Shown: one piece after another, positions 25,968 through 34,739 of the stretch | Layout: each line of letters begins with the position of its first letter | How positions within the stretch are numbered: the first letter of the stretch is position 1 | DNA from: Acidovorax sp. Leaf78 | Lineage (GTDB): Bacteria > Pseudomonadota > Gammaproteobacteria > Burkholderiales > Burkholderiaceae_C | NCBI RefSeq assembly: GCF_001422735.1 | Contig: NZ_LMLZ01000021.1 | Span: 62,227 to 126,226 of the forward strand | DNA length: 64,000 nucleotides | Reading direction: 5' to 3' | Program-made: the position numbers and the translations under genes | The notes under the pieces: generated by a model | What the model was told of the DNA's origin: nothing | The model's input: the letters and a program-made list of their open reading frames with translations, nothing else | The model's database searches: none

Positions 25968-27280
25968 GCGCCGGCCTCTTCGGGGCCGGGGTTGACCGCT
26001 CGCTCAAAAAAGTAGCAGATGCGCTGGCGTGGAGACAGGTAGTCCAGCGCATCGCGCGGCAACTGCGCTGGCTTGAGGCTGCGGCGGATGCCCAGCTCCG
26101 GCACGGTTTCCAGGTCCAGAATCGGCGCCTCTTCCTTGGGAATGCGCGAGTCGTGCACGATGACCTTGGGCCGCAGCGGGCGCGACGAGTTGACCGACGC
26201 GACGATGGCATACCGGTCGTTGACCAGCTGCACGATGGACCCCGGCGGGTACACGCCCATCATGCGGATGAAGGCCCCCAGCACGACGGAGTCGAACTTG
26301 GACTTGAGCTGCGCGAAGATGACCGACAGCGCCTCGTGCGGCGTGAGTGCATCCACGCCGTTGGCGGGGTTGCACATGCGGTCGTAGCGGTTGACCAGGG
26401 CCAGCACCTGGCTGGCGCGCCCGAGGTCCGGGCCCGACAGGCGCAGCGGGAACCCGCTGCCGTCGACCATTTCATGGTGCCGCGCCACGGCGGTGAGCAC
26501 CGTGTCCGGAAAGCCCATGCGCATGGCGAATGCCACCGACTCCCCCACATGGGTCTCGTAGCGCGAGCGTTCCATCGGGATCATCGACGGCGTGACCTGC
26601 CGCAGGTTGGGCGGCAGCTTGAGCTTGCCCATGTCATGGATCAGCGCCGCGACGCCCAGGTCGTGCAGCTCCACGCTCTTCATGCCCAGGGCGCGGCCCA
26701 GCAGCAACGAGATGACCATGACGTTGATGGGGTGCAGGGCATTGCGCTCGCCCACGCCCTCGGACAGCAGCCGGATCACCGAGTCGCCGTTTTCCAGCAG
26801 CTCGGACACGCAGCCCGACACCAGCGCATCGCCCTTGGTGCGCGCCTGGTCCGGGTGTTCGGACACCACGCGCTCCATGGCCTGGTACTGGCGCGTGGCC
26901 TCGCCAAAGCGCTGGTCGCAGGCGGCCAGGGCGCGGTTTTGCGCCTCCAGCAATGCCCGCCTGCGCAGCGCCTCGGGGTCGGCCGCGGGGGTGCCGCCCG
27001 CCGCGTCCACCCCGGGGGCGGCGGGCGCGGGCATTTCGGGCACGCGCCAGGCCGCAGGCACCAGCTCGCGCTGGTCGGGGTCGCTCTTCTTGGGAACGTA
27101 GCGCACCTCGGTCAGGCCGAGCTCGCGCAAGGTGGCGATCTGCTCGATCGACGCCACGCGAAAACTGCTGACCGGAAACGGATGGTGCATCCAGCCCACA
27201 TCGAGCTGGATGTACATGCCGACCCGCAGTTGGCTGATGTCGATGAGGATGGAAGAGTTCACTTCAAGGGCGCGAAACAT
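25964..27280 (-). CDS. DUF3391 / HD-GYP phosphodiesterase-like protein with altered GYP
   Basis: A 438-residue protein. The N-terminal DUF3391 domain (ILIDISQLRVGMYIQLDVGW, 11-30) is typical of HD-GYP proteins. The C-terminal HD-GYP domain has HDMGK at 215-219 and HHE at 268-270, but the GYP motif reads GSGFP (274-278), so Tyr is replaced by Phe. Metal-binding His and Asp residues are present, so c-di-GMP hydrolysis to GMP remains likely. The start at 27280 precedes the conserved DUF3391 motif. It is translationally coupled to the downstream GGDEF-EAL gene, which forms a two-enzyme c-di-GMP unit. Confidence 0.88.
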   Translation of the reverse strand: MFRALEVNSSILIDISQLRVGMYIQLDVGWMHHPFPVSSFRVASIEQIATLRELGLTEVRYVPKKSDPDQRELVPAAWRVPEMPAPAAPGVDAAGGTPAADPEALRRRALLEAQNRALAACDQRFGEATRQYQAMERVVSEHPDQARTKGDALVSGCVSELLENGDSVIRLLSEGVGERNALHPINVMVISLLLGRALGMKSVELHDLGVAALIHDMGKLKLPPNLRQVTPSMIPMERSRYETHVGESVAFAMRMGFPDTVLTAVARHHEMVDGSGFPLRLSGPDLGRASQVLALVNRYDRMCNPANGVDALTPHEALSVIFAQLKSKFDSVVLGAFIRMMGVYPPGSIVQLVNDRYAIVASVNSSRPLRPKVIVHDSRIPKEEAPILDLETVPELGIRRSLKPAQLPRDALDYLSPRQRICYFFERAVNPGPEEAGA

Positions 27281-27491
27281 GGAGACGTGAATGCCACCAA
27301 TGGTTACACAGATTATCGCCCTAAGCCTGCGTGATCAATTCGTTGCTGCCGCGCAGACGCGACACCACAACACTTCATGCCGCACGCCCTGCCGCTACAG
27401 TGCAGTGATTACCCGCACGGGCCGCCGTGGGGGGCCGGCTGCCGCACCGCTCCCCCGCGGCACCTGACCCCGCAGCACTTTTCACGACTGG

Positions 27492-28223
27492 CTACCGGCA
27501 CCAGAGGGACGGCTTGTAGACCAGATCCATCCAGAGCGCCCAGCCGGCCACCGCGCAGAGCAGGCCGCCGGCCACCCGCGTGCCCCCATCGGCGCGCCAG
27601 GTACGGAGCCGCGCCCGGAGCCGGCCCCATGCCCAGGGGCCGGCGGCCAGCCAGAGGCCGCTGCCCACGCCAAAAAGCGCCATGGCCAGCGCCCCTTGCA
27701 CCGGACCGCCACTGAGCGCGGCCACCAGCAAGGCCGAATACAGCAGCCCGCAGGGCATCAGCGCCCACAGGAAACCCGCCAGCAGCACGCCCCCCGGGGC
27801 CTGGACCAGCGGGCGCACACGCGCCCACACCGCCCGGCCCGCCTGCTCCACCCACTGCGGCTGGCGTGCCTGCACCATGAGCATCAGGCCCCAGGCCATC
27901 ACCGCCACATGCGCCAGGGTCCAGGCGGGGCGCAGCGCCATGGTGTGCTGGGTCAGCCATGCCAGGCTGTCCATGGCCAGGGCCGCGAGGGCGCCTGCCA
28001 GGGCATAGCCCGCCAGCCGGCCCGCGTGAAAGGCCGCCGTGCGCTGCACCACGCCGCCGCGCGGCAACCACCGCACCGGCTGCGCCACGGCACCCGCCGC
28101 AGGCCCGCCCCCCTGCCCCACCAGCGCCCCACAGGGCGCCGCACACATGGCCAGGCAATGGGACCCGCCGGCAAGGCCCATGAGCAGGGCGGTCGAAGCT
28201 ACCGTGAGCAGCATGGTGGGCAA
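27492..28223 (-). CDS. SafE-like membrane protein (DsbD_2 / cytochrome biogenesis type)
   Basis: Six-helix membrane protein of 244 codons from the TauE/SafE (DsbD_2) group: MGLAGGSHCLAMCAAPCG near residues 15-32 with conserved Cys residues, and FLWALMPCGLLYSALLVAAL near 150-170. The membrane Cys/His pattern is like that of proteins linked to copper or thiol transfer. It lies 43 bp downstream of hemN on the same strand and next to the cbb3 oxidase region, where homologues are common. A role in oxidase copper supply is suggested by context only. Confidence 0.75.
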   Translation of the reverse strand: MPTMLLTVASTALLMGLAGGSHCLAMCAAPCGALVGQGGGPAAGAVAQPVRWLPRGGVVQRTAAFHAGRLAGYALAGALAALAMDSLAWLTQHTMALRPAWTLAHVAVMAWGLMLMVQARQPQWVEQAGRAVWARVRPLVQAPGGVLLAGFLWALMPCGLLYSALLVAALSGGPVQGALAMALFGVGSGLWLAAGPWAWGRLRARLRTWRADGGTRVAGGLLCAVAGWALWMDLVYKPSLWCR

Positions 28224-28266
28224 GCGCCTGAAGGCACCCCGTGGGCCCGGGCGGTGAGGCCGGGCA

Positions 28267-29649
28267 TCAGATGATGCGCGAGAACCGCGCCCGGTTGCGG
28301 TCGGCCTGCAGATAGCGGTCGAACACCATCGCGATGCCGCGCACGAAGAACCAGCCCATGGCGGTCACCGCGATGCCGTCCGGCCGGATCTGCACCAGCC
28401 CCTGGCCGGCCATCTCCTGAAGCCGTTCGATCTCGGCCGCGAAGTAACGCCGAAAGTCGATGAGCCACGCCTGCTCCAGCGGCTCGAACAGCAGCTCGCC
28501 CTGGCACATCAGCGCCATGATGACGGCACGGCGCACCAGGTCGTCGCGGGTCAGCGCCAGGCCGCGCACCACGGGCAGCCGGCCCTGGTTCAAGAAGTCG
28601 TAGTACTCGTCCAGGGTCTTGGCGTTCTGGCTGTAGGTGGCACCCACCCGGCCGATGGCGGATACCCCCAGGCCAATGAGGTCGCAGTCCGGCTGCGTGC
28701 TGTACCCCTGGAAGTTGCGGTGCAGCCGGCCCTGGCGCTTGGCCACGGCCAGCGCGTCGTCGGGCAGCGCAAAGTGGTCCATGCCCACGTACACGTAGCC
28801 TGCGGCCATGAAGGCATCGAGCGAGCGCGACAGCATCGACACCTTGGCACCGCCCATGGGCAGCTCGGCCGGGACGATGCGGCGCTGCGGCTTGAAGCGC
28901 TCGGGCAGGTGCGCGTAGGCATACAGCGCAATGCGGTCGGGCCGCAGTTGCACCACCTGGGCCAGCGTGCGGTCGAACGACTCGGGCGTCTGGCGCGGCA
29001 GGCCGTAGATGAGGTCGACGTTGATCGACTCGAAGCCCAGCGCGCGCGCCGACTCCACCAGCGAGAACACCTGCTCCGCAGGCTGGATGCGGTGCACGGC
29101 CTTCTGCACCTCGGGGTCGAAGTCCTGCACGCCGAAGCTCAGCCGGTTGAAGCCCAGCTCGGCCAGCACCGCCAGGCGACTGGCGTCCACCGTGCGCGGG
29201 TCCACCTCGATCGAGTACTCGCCGCCCGGCGCGAGCGTGAAGCTGCGCTTGAGCATGGCCATCAGCTCGCGCAGCCCGTCGTCGGACAGGAACGTGGGCG
29301 AGCCCCCGCCCAGGTGCAGCTGGCTCACCACCTGCCCGGTACCGCAGTGGGCGGTGTGCAGGTCGATCTCGCGGCTCAGGTAGCGCAGGTAGATATCGGC
29401 GCGGTCATGGTGCTTGGTGATGATCTTGTTGCACGCACAGTAGTAGCACAGCGATTCGCAAAACGGAATGTGCACGTACAGGGACAGCGGCAGCGCCTTG
29501 GCCCCGGTGCCCGCGCGGCGCTGCTCCAGCGCAAGCACGTAGTCGTCCTGCCCGAAGGCCTCGACGAAGCGGTCGGCCGTGGGGTAGGAGGTATAGCGGG
29601 GCCCTGGCACATCGAAGCGGCGCAGCAGCTCGGGCGAAACAGCAGTCAT
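28267..29649 (-). CDS. hemN: Oxygen-independent coproporphyrinogen III oxidase HemN
   Basis: Radical-SAM enzyme of 460 residues that makes protoporphyrinogen IX when oxygen is scarce. The iron-sulfur motif CESLCYYCAC is at 64-73 (Cys64, Cys68, Cys71), with the N-terminal PRYTSYPTADRF typical of HemN, plus LHLGGGSPTFL and the C-terminal HemN domain. The ATG at 29649 is chosen because AAGGA lies 8 nt upstream; upstream starts lack it. A near-perfect FNR box (29703-29716) sits about 54 bp before the start and is shared with the divergent fnr gene. Confidence 0.94.
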   Translation of the reverse strand: MTAVSPELLRRFDVPGPRYTSYPTADRFVEAFGQDDYVLALEQRRAGTGAKALPLSLYVHIPFCESLCYYCACNKIITKHHDRADIYLRYLSREIDLHTAHCGTGQVVSQLHLGGGSPTFLSDDGLRELMAMLKRSFTLAPGGEYSIEVDPRTVDASRLAVLAELGFNRLSFGVQDFDPEVQKAVHRIQPAEQVFSLVESARALGFESINVDLIYGLPRQTPESFDRTLAQVVQLRPDRIALYAYAHLPERFKPQRRIVPAELPMGGAKVSMLSRSLDAFMAAGYVYVGMDHFALPDDALAVAKRQGRLHRNFQGYSTQPDCDLIGLGVSAIGRVGATYSQNAKTLDEYYDFLNQGRLPVVRGLALTRDDLVRRAVIMALMCQGELLFEPLEQAWLIDFRRYFAAEIERLQEMAGQGLVQIRPDGIAVTAMGWFFVRGIAMVFDRYLQADRNRARFSRII

Positions 29650-29702
29650 TGGAAGCATCCTTGCGTACGTTGCCACTGTGCCGTAAGCTGTTCCTCACGT
29701 CC

Positions 29703-29716
29703 TTGATCTACGTCAA
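29703..29716. promoter_or_regulatory. FNR box between hemN and fnr
   Basis: TTGATctacGTCAA matches TTGAT-N4-ATCAA at 9 of 10 positions. It is placed to activate hemN on the minus strand and could also control fnr itself. Confidence 0.85.
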
Positions 29717-29831
29717 GTGATGCCACCAGCCGACCAGCGACAATTTGATGCATGTCAGTCGCCCACCCCCGGTCCGCAGCGAAGCCTCGCCACCACGGGG
29801 TGAAACGCCCGAACCCCAACCAGCTGTACCT

Positions 29832-30554
29832 ATGAACCCGCTCACCATGAAAGTCGCCTGCTCCAACTGCAATCTGCGGGAGCTGTGCATGCCTGTCGGC
29901 CTGAGCGATGAGCAGTTGCAGCGCATCGACGAGGTCGTGGCCACCCGCCGCAAGGTCAAGCGCGGCACCACGCTGTTCCGCAACGGCGAGACCTTCACCT
30001 CGCTGTACGCCATCCGCACCGGCTTCTTCAAGACCTGCGTGGCGACCGAAGACGGCCGCGACCAGGTCACCGGTTTCCAGATGGCCGGGGAGATCATCGG
30101 GCTCGATGGCATCGTGAACGACCAGCACACCTGCGATGCCGTGGCGCTGGAAGACGCCGAAGTCTGCGTGATGCCGTTCGACCGCATCGAAGAACTCTCG
30201 CGCGAGGTCACGGCGCTGCAGCACCACGTGCACAAGATCATGAGCCGCGAGATCGTGCGCGAGCATGGCGTGATGCTGCTGTTGGGCAGCATGCGCGCCG
30301 AAGAGCGGCTGGCCGCATTCCTGCTGAACCTGGTGCAGCGCCTGCACGCACGGGGCTTCTCGCAGTCCGAGCTGGTGCTGCGCATGACGCGCGAAGAGAT
30401 CGGCAGCTACCTGGGCCTCAAGCTCGAGACCGTGAGCCGCACGTTCTCCAAGTTCGTCGAAGAAGGCATCGTCGAGGTCAAACAGCGCCATGTGCGCATC
30501 CTCGATACCGACGCGCTCAAGCGCATCGTGAACAGCCAGCAAGCCTGCCACTGA
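29832..30554 (+). CDS. fnr: FNR-type oxygen-sensing transcription regulator
   Basis: CRP/FNR regulator of 240 residues. The N-terminal cysteine set C-x2-C-x5-C (Cys10, Cys13, Cys19) plus Cys101 provides the oxygen-labile 4Fe-4S ligands. A cyclic-nucleotide-like domain follows, then a C-terminal helix-turn-helix (MTREEIGSYLGLKLETVSRTFSKF) whose E..SR contacts read TTGAT half-sites. The ATG at 29832 is used because the FNR-dependent transcript would start near 29750; a longer frame from 29745 is unlikely. A terminator hairpin follows the stop. Confidence 0.94.
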   Translation: MNPLTMKVACSNCNLRELCMPVGLSDEQLQRIDEVVATRRKVKRGTTLFRNGETFTSLYAIRTGFFKTCVATEDGRDQVTGFQMAGEIIGLDGIVNDQHTCDAVALEDAEVCVMPFDRIEELSREVTALQHHVHKIMSREIVREHGVMLLLGSMRAEERLAAFLLNLVQRLHARGFSQSELVLRMTREEIGSYLGLKLETVSRTFSKFVEEGIVEVKQRHVRILDTDALKRIVNSQQACH

Positions 30555-30576
30555 GCACCACAGGCCAGGACTTCGG

Positions 30577-30605
30577 CGCCGGCCTCGAGCCGGCGTTGTC
30601 GTTTT
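30577..30605 (+). terminator. Terminator after fnr
   Basis: Stem CGCCGGC (30577-30583) / GCCGGCG (30589-30595) with a 5-base loop, followed by TTGTCGTTTT. Confidence 0.7.
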
Positions 30606-30651
30606 CAAAACGCCGTTTTCACCACCCGCAGTCTCCGCACACCTCGGCACA

Positions 30652-30942
30652 TCAGGAGCACGATGTCTTGCGGCAATCGTCAGGGCGCTCACCCGGTGGC
30701 ACGGGGCAGCGGTTCAGCTCGAACGGCGACATCGCCAGCAGCGTGGTCAGCGCGCTCGATGCCATCGTGACGGCCCAGAACGCGAAAAACGCCAGCGTGT
30801 AGACACCCTCGCGCGACAGCGCCAGGGGCTGTCCGAACCAGTGGAGGTCGTGCGGGTCGACCAGGGCGAAGACCAGCATCTCCATCACGCCCGCCATCAA
30901 AAAAGCGGGCCAGGCAATCCACATCAGGCGTTGCGTCCACAT
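30652..30942 (-). CDS. Small two-helix membrane protein with Cys-rich tail
   Basis: A 96-residue protein with two hydrophobic helices (about 7-27 and 47-70) and a C-terminal tail carrying three cysteines (79, 90, 95). The ATG at 30942 has AAGGAG upstream, which supports the start. I do not recognise a named family. It is the last gene of the ccoN-led operon, after ccoH, so it may belong to cbb3 oxidase assembly; the Cys tail would suit metal or thiol chemistry. That role is inference. Confidence 0.7.
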   Translation of the reverse strand: MWTQRLMWIAWPAFLMAGVMEMLVFALVDPHDLHWFGQPLALSREGVYTLAFFAFWAVTMASSALTTLLAMSPFELNRCPVPPGERPDDCRKTSCS

Positions 30943-31051
30943 AGTTGCAGTCTCCTTCGCGGGGCGAGCGGGCACGGCGGTACCGCAGGGGCCGCCGGTG
31001 CTCGCCGGTGTTGTTGTTGTCGTCGTCGCAGCCGGTCAGCCGGTGGGCGAC

Positions 31052-31372
31052 TCAACGCGGCTGGTCCTGCACCGGCGTGGCGGCGTGGTTGCGGCCCTTG
31101 ACCGCAGGCGCCAGGCTCTTGGCGGGGTTTTCCAGCGTCTTGTTGATCTCGATGCCCTGGCGGTAGTAGTCCTCCGCCACCACCGGGTCGGGGCGCGAGA
31201 TGGCCAGCCACAGCGTGACGAAGCCGGCCACGATCACGATGGCGGGCCCGGCGATGACCAGCCAGACGTGGCCGAACTTCCACCACGGGGCGGCTGCGGG
31301 CGCGGCGCCCGAGCCTGTGGAACCGGCGGCGACGGATGGGCTGGTGGGGCCGATGGCGGGATTCGATGTCAT
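31052..31372 (-). CDS. ccoH: FixH/CcoH family protein
   Basis: A 106-residue membrane protein: an Ala/Pro/Ser-rich N-terminus, one transmembrane helix (about 31-59) and a periplasmic segment with DPVVAEDYYRQGIEINKTL, the typical FixH/CcoH motif. CcoH is needed for stable assembly of cbb3 oxidase. It is shorter than many FixH proteins (about 150 residues) because the C-terminal beta domain is reduced. It is located between ccoG and the small Cys-tailed gene on the same strand. Confidence 0.85.
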   Translation of the reverse strand: MTSNPAIGPTSPSVAAGSTGSGAAPAAAPWWKFGHVWLVIAGPAIVIVAGFVTLWLAISRPDPVVAEDYYRQGIEINKTLENPAKSLAPAVKGRNHAATPVQDQPR

Positions 31373-31412
31373 GTCAGTACTCCTTGCAAATCTTCTCGGT
31401 GGGTGCAGCGCC

Positions 31413-32861
31413 CTAGCGCGGCACCAGGAAAACGGATTTCTCGGTCACATGGGCGGCTCGGTCCACCGCCTGCACGTCGAACTGCACCGCGTGCGACCCC
31501 GGCGCGGCCGATCCGTACGGAATCTGCAGCCGCACCGCCACCCAGCGGGATTCCGCGGCACCGATGTCCACCTCGGCCTCCGAGGCCACTTCGAGCGCGG
31601 TCAGCCCGCGGGCGGCGATGCGGTAGCGCTGCGGTCCCTCGGTCGCATTCATGATCTGCAGGCGGTAGATGTTCTCGAGCTTGCCCCCGGCCACGATGCG
31701 TGACAAGGCCGCACGGTCGCGCACCACGTCCACCTTCAGCGGTGTGCGCGTGACCAGGCTGGCCAGCATGGCAAGACACAGCGCTGCCAGGATCGCGGTG
31801 TAGATCAGCACGCGGGGGCGCAGCACCCGGCGCAGCATCTGCGACTGGCTCCACCGGTTGGCCACGCCGTTTTGCGTGGAGTAGCGGATGAGCCCGCGCG
31901 GGTACTGCATCTTGTCCATCACGGTGTTGCAGGCGTCCACGCACAGCCCGCAGCCGATGCACTCGTACTGCAGCCCGTTGCGGATGTCGATGCCCACGGG
32001 GCAGACCTGCACGCACAGCGAGCAGTCGATGCAGTCGCCCAGGCCCTGAGCCTTGTAGTCGATGCCCTTCTTGCGCGGGCCGCGCTGCTCGCCCCGCTCG
32101 GGGTCGTAGCTCACCACCAGCGTGTCCTTGTCGAACATGGCGCTTTGAAAGCGCGCATAGGGGCACATGTACTTGCAGACCTGCTCGCGCATGTAGCCCG
32201 CGTTGCCGTAGGTGGCAAAGCCGTAGAACAGCACCCAGAACATCTGCCACCCGCCCGAGAAGGCCAGCAGCTCGCTGCCCAGCGTGCGGATGGGCACGAA
32301 GTAGCCCACGAAGGTAAAACCCGTCCACAGCGCCACCGACATCCACGCCAGCTGCTTGAGCGACTTCTTCACCGCCTTCTCTGCCGTCCACGGCCCCTTG
32401 TCCAGCCGCAGCCGCGCGCTGCGGTCCCCCTCGATCCTGTGCTCGATCCACATGAACATCTCGGTGTAGACCGTCTGCGGGCACGCAAAGCCGCACCACA
32501 GCCGCCCCGCCACTGCGGTGAACAGGAACAGCGACATCGCCGAGATGATGAGCAGGCCCGTGAGGTAGATGAAGTCCTGCGGGTACAGCACCAGGCCGAA
32601 GATGTAAAAGCGCCGCGCACCCAGGTCGAAAAGCACCATCTGGCGCTGCCCCCACTCGAACCATGGCAGCCCGTAGAACACGAGCTGCGTGAGGAACACC
32701 ATGGCCCAGCGCCAGCGCGCGAACACGCCGCTGATGGAGCGGGGGTAGATCTTCTTTTGCGCCTCGTACAGCGAGACGATCTCGCCCTGGGACGACGACG
32801 CATCGGCCGCGACCGGCGCGATGGGGATGACCTTGCGGGCAGGCCCGCTGGGTGGCTTCAT
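31413..32861 (-). CDS. ccoG: cbb3 oxidase maturation protein CcoG (polyferredoxin)
   Basis: Membrane iron-sulfur protein of 482 residues with about five helices, a 4Fe-4S binding pair (CIDCSLCVQVCPVGIDIRNG and CIGCGLCVDAC in the middle of the chain) and a C-terminal periplasmic Ig-like FixG domain. CcoG reduces Cu(II) for delivery to the cbb3 oxidase and is not itself part of the enzyme. The start at 32861 gives MKPPSGPARK. It is part of the ccoNOQPGH operon; 121 bp separate it from ccoP. Confidence 0.93.
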   Translation of the reverse strand: MKPPSGPARKVIPIAPVAADASSSQGEIVSLYEAQKKIYPRSISGVFARWRWAMVFLTQLVFYGLPWFEWGQRQMVLFDLGARRFYIFGLVLYPQDFIYLTGLLIISAMSLFLFTAVAGRLWCGFACPQTVYTEMFMWIEHRIEGDRSARLRLDKGPWTAEKAVKKSLKQLAWMSVALWTGFTFVGYFVPIRTLGSELLAFSGGWQMFWVLFYGFATYGNAGYMREQVCKYMCPYARFQSAMFDKDTLVVSYDPERGEQRGPRKKGIDYKAQGLGDCIDCSLCVQVCPVGIDIRNGLQYECIGCGLCVDACNTVMDKMQYPRGLIRYSTQNGVANRWSQSQMLRRVLRPRVLIYTAILAALCLAMLASLVTRTPLKVDVVRDRAALSRIVAGGKLENIYRLQIMNATEGPQRYRIAARGLTALEVASEAEVDIGAAESRWVAVRLQIPYGSAAPGSHAVQFDVQAVDRAAHVTEKSVFLVPR

Positions 32862-32982
32862 GGTGTGGCTCGTGGTGCTGGCTTTTGAAACGGTGAGGCC
32901 CTGGCTGGCGGGAGGGATGCGCGGTGCGGACCGCAGGGCGGCGCTGGCTGTCGCGCCGCCCGGCGTGGTCAGGTGCCCGGGC

Positions 32983-33900
32983 CTACCTGGCCGCCGCCAC
33001 CTGCTTGCCCGAGAGGCTCCACACGTAGGCCGACAGCACGCCGATCTGCGCTTCGGTCAGCTTGTCCGCCTGCGCAGGCATCTGGTTGGTCTTGCCGTTG
33101 TTGATCATGGCGGTGATGGCGGCTTCGCCCCAGCCGTGCAGCCAGATGTCATCGGTCAGGTTGGGCGCACCCAGGGCCTGGTTGCCCTTGCCATCCATGC
33201 CGTGGCAGGCCGCGCAGGCACCGAACTTGGACTTGCCCAGCGATGCACGCAGCGAGTCGTGCGGGCTGCCCGACAGGCTCAGCACGTAGTGCGACAGGTT
33301 GCGCACGTCCTCGGGCGTGCCCACGGCGGCGGCCATCGGGGGCATGGTGCCGATGCGGCCCTGCGTGATGGTCTCGCGGATCTTCTCGGGCGTGCCGCCG
33401 TGCAGCCAGTCGGCATCGGCCAGGTTCGGAAAGCCCTTGCTGCCGCGTGCGTCGGAGCCGTGGCACTGGGCGCAGTTGTTCATGAACAGGCGCTCGCCGA
33501 TGGCCTGGGCCTGCGGGTCCTTGGCCACGTCCTCGGGCTTCATGGATGCAAAGCGGGCGTACAGCGGGTCGAGCGCGGCCTTGGCCTTGGCCATCTCGGC
33601 GTCGTACTCGCCCTTCTGCGTCCAGTTCAACTTGCCGTTGAAGCTGCCCAGGCCCGGGTAGGCGGCCAGGTAGGCCAGGCCGAACACGATGGTGATGACG
33701 AACAGCCACACCCACCAGCGCGGCAGGGGGTTGTTCATCTCGACCAGGTCCTCGTCCCAGACGTGGCCGGTGGTGTTGTCGGCGGTGGCCACGACCTTCT
33801 TGCGGCCCGCCATCCACAGCAGGATGCCGCAGGCGACGATGCCGACCAGGGTCAGCGTGGTCACAAAGACCGACCAGAAATTGCTGGTGAAGTCACTCAT
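32983..33900 (-). CDS. ccoP: cbb3 cytochrome c oxidase subunit III, di-haem CcoP
   Basis: A 305-residue membrane-anchored cytochrome with two N-terminal helices (about 9-30 and 61-80) and two c-type haem sites, CAQCH at 143-147 and CAACH at 229-233, each with a later Met ligand (GTMPPM and TNQMPAQ regions). It passes electrons from cytochrome c to CcoO and CcoN. It follows ccoQ by 24 bp. Sequence and length are typical of proteobacterial CcoP. Confidence 0.95.
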   Translation of the reverse strand: MSDFTSNFWSVFVTTLTLVGIVACGILLWMAGRKKVVATADNTTGHVWDEDLVEMNNPLPRWWVWLFVITIVFGLAYLAAYPGLGSFNGKLNWTQKGEYDAEMAKAKAALDPLYARFASMKPEDVAKDPQAQAIGERLFMNNCAQCHGSDARGSKGFPNLADADWLHGGTPEKIRETITQGRIGTMPPMAAAVGTPEDVRNLSHYVLSLSGSPHDSLRASLGKSKFGACAACHGMDGKGNQALGAPNLTDDIWLHGWGEAAITAMINNGKTNQMPAQADKLTEAQIGVLSAYVWSLSGKQVAAAR

Positions 33901-33924
33901 GGGGTGTTCTCGTTCTGGTGAAAG

Positions 33925-34062
33925 TCAATCTTGTTCGAACGGCAGCTGTGCGGCCTCGTCGAACCGGGACTTGTTGCGGCCCATGTACGCCCAGACCCAG
34001 ATACCGATGAAGCAAACCATCGATGCCAGGGTGGCGACGATGCGCATGGTGGTGATGTCCAT
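33925..34062 (-). CDS. ccoQ: cbb3 oxidase small subunit CcoQ
   Basis: A 45-residue single-helix protein: MDITTMRIVATLASMVCFIG begins the chain, the helix runs to about residue 27, and the tail RNKSRFDEAAQLPF is the usual CcoQ ending. TAGGAG lies 8 nt upstream of the ATG at 34062. CcoQ stabilises the cbb3 complex. It sits between ccoO and ccoP as expected. Confidence 0.93.
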   Translation of the reverse strand: MDITTMRIVATLASMVCFIGIWVWAYMGRNKSRFDEAAQLPFEQD

Positions 34063-34089
34063 GGCGGATCTCCTAAGGTTCTGTGTTGC

Positions 34090-34722
34090 TTACTTCAGCG
34101 CGCGGCCCATGACCTGCAGGTAGGCGATGAGGGCATCCAGCTCGGTCTTGCCCTTGACGTCTTCGGCCGCGGCCTGGATCTGCTCGTCGGTATAGGGCAC
34201 GCCCACGGTGCGCAGGGCCTTCATGCGGGGCGCCACGCCGGCGGGGTCCACAGCGTTCTTTTCCAGCCAGGGGTAGGCAGGCATGTTCGACTCGGGCACC
34301 ACGTCGCGCGGGTTGTTCAGGTGGATGCGGTGCCATTCGTCGCTGTACTTGCCGCCCACGCGATGCAGGTCAGGGCCGGTGCGCTTGCTGCCCCACTGGA
34401 AGGGGTGGTCGTACACGAACTCGCCCGCCACCGAGTAGTGGCCATAGCGCAGCGTCTCGGCGCGGAAGGGCCGGATCATCTGCGAGTGGCAGTTGTAGCA
34501 ACCCTCGCGGATGTAGATGTCGCGCCCCACCAGTTGCGTGGCGGTGTAGGGCTCCACGCCCTTGACGGCCTCTGTGGTGGACTTCTGGAAGAACAGCGGC
34601 ACGATCTCCACCATGCCGCCAATGGCGATCACGAGCAGGATCAGCACGATCATCAGGAAGTTGTTGGTCTCGATCTTCTCGTGGGAGAAGCCGGTCGAAG
34701 GGTTGGTGTTGTTGTTGGACAT
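34090..34722 (-). CDS. ccoO: cbb3 cytochrome c oxidase subunit II, mono-haem CcoO
   Basis: A 210-residue cytochrome with one N-terminal transmembrane helix (about 21-45) and a c-type haem site CYNCH at 75-79; the distal Met is in [10 protein letters not shown]. This matches CcoO in length and in the [15 protein letters not shown] motif. It follows ccoN by 17 bp and forms the core of the cbb3 terminal oxidase with it. Confidence 0.95.
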   Translation of the reverse strand: MSNNNTNPSTGFSHEKIETNNFLMIVLILLVIAIGGMVEIVPLFFQKSTTEAVKGVEPYTATQLVGRDIYIREGCYNCHSQMIRPFRAETLRYGHYSVAGEFVYDHPFQWGSKRTGPDLHRVGGKYSDEWHRIHLNNPRDVVPESNMPAYPWLEKNAVDPAGVAPRMKALRTVGVPYTDEQIQAAAEDVKGKTELDALIAYLQVMGRALK

Positions 34723-34739
34723 GAATGGACTCCTTCGGC

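Noticed and set aside
22983-26015. Open frame of about 1000 codons on the plus strand over the GGDEF-EAL and HD-GYP genes
   Set aside because: It is antisense to two well-recognised enzymes, is rich in His/Arg/Gln/Ala as expected for a GC-rich antisense frame, and has no family resemblance.
29745-29831. Longer N-terminus for the FNR protein
   Set aside because: The extension is Pro/Arg-rich and begins about where an FNR-activated transcript would start. The Cys cluster spacing fits the start at 29832.
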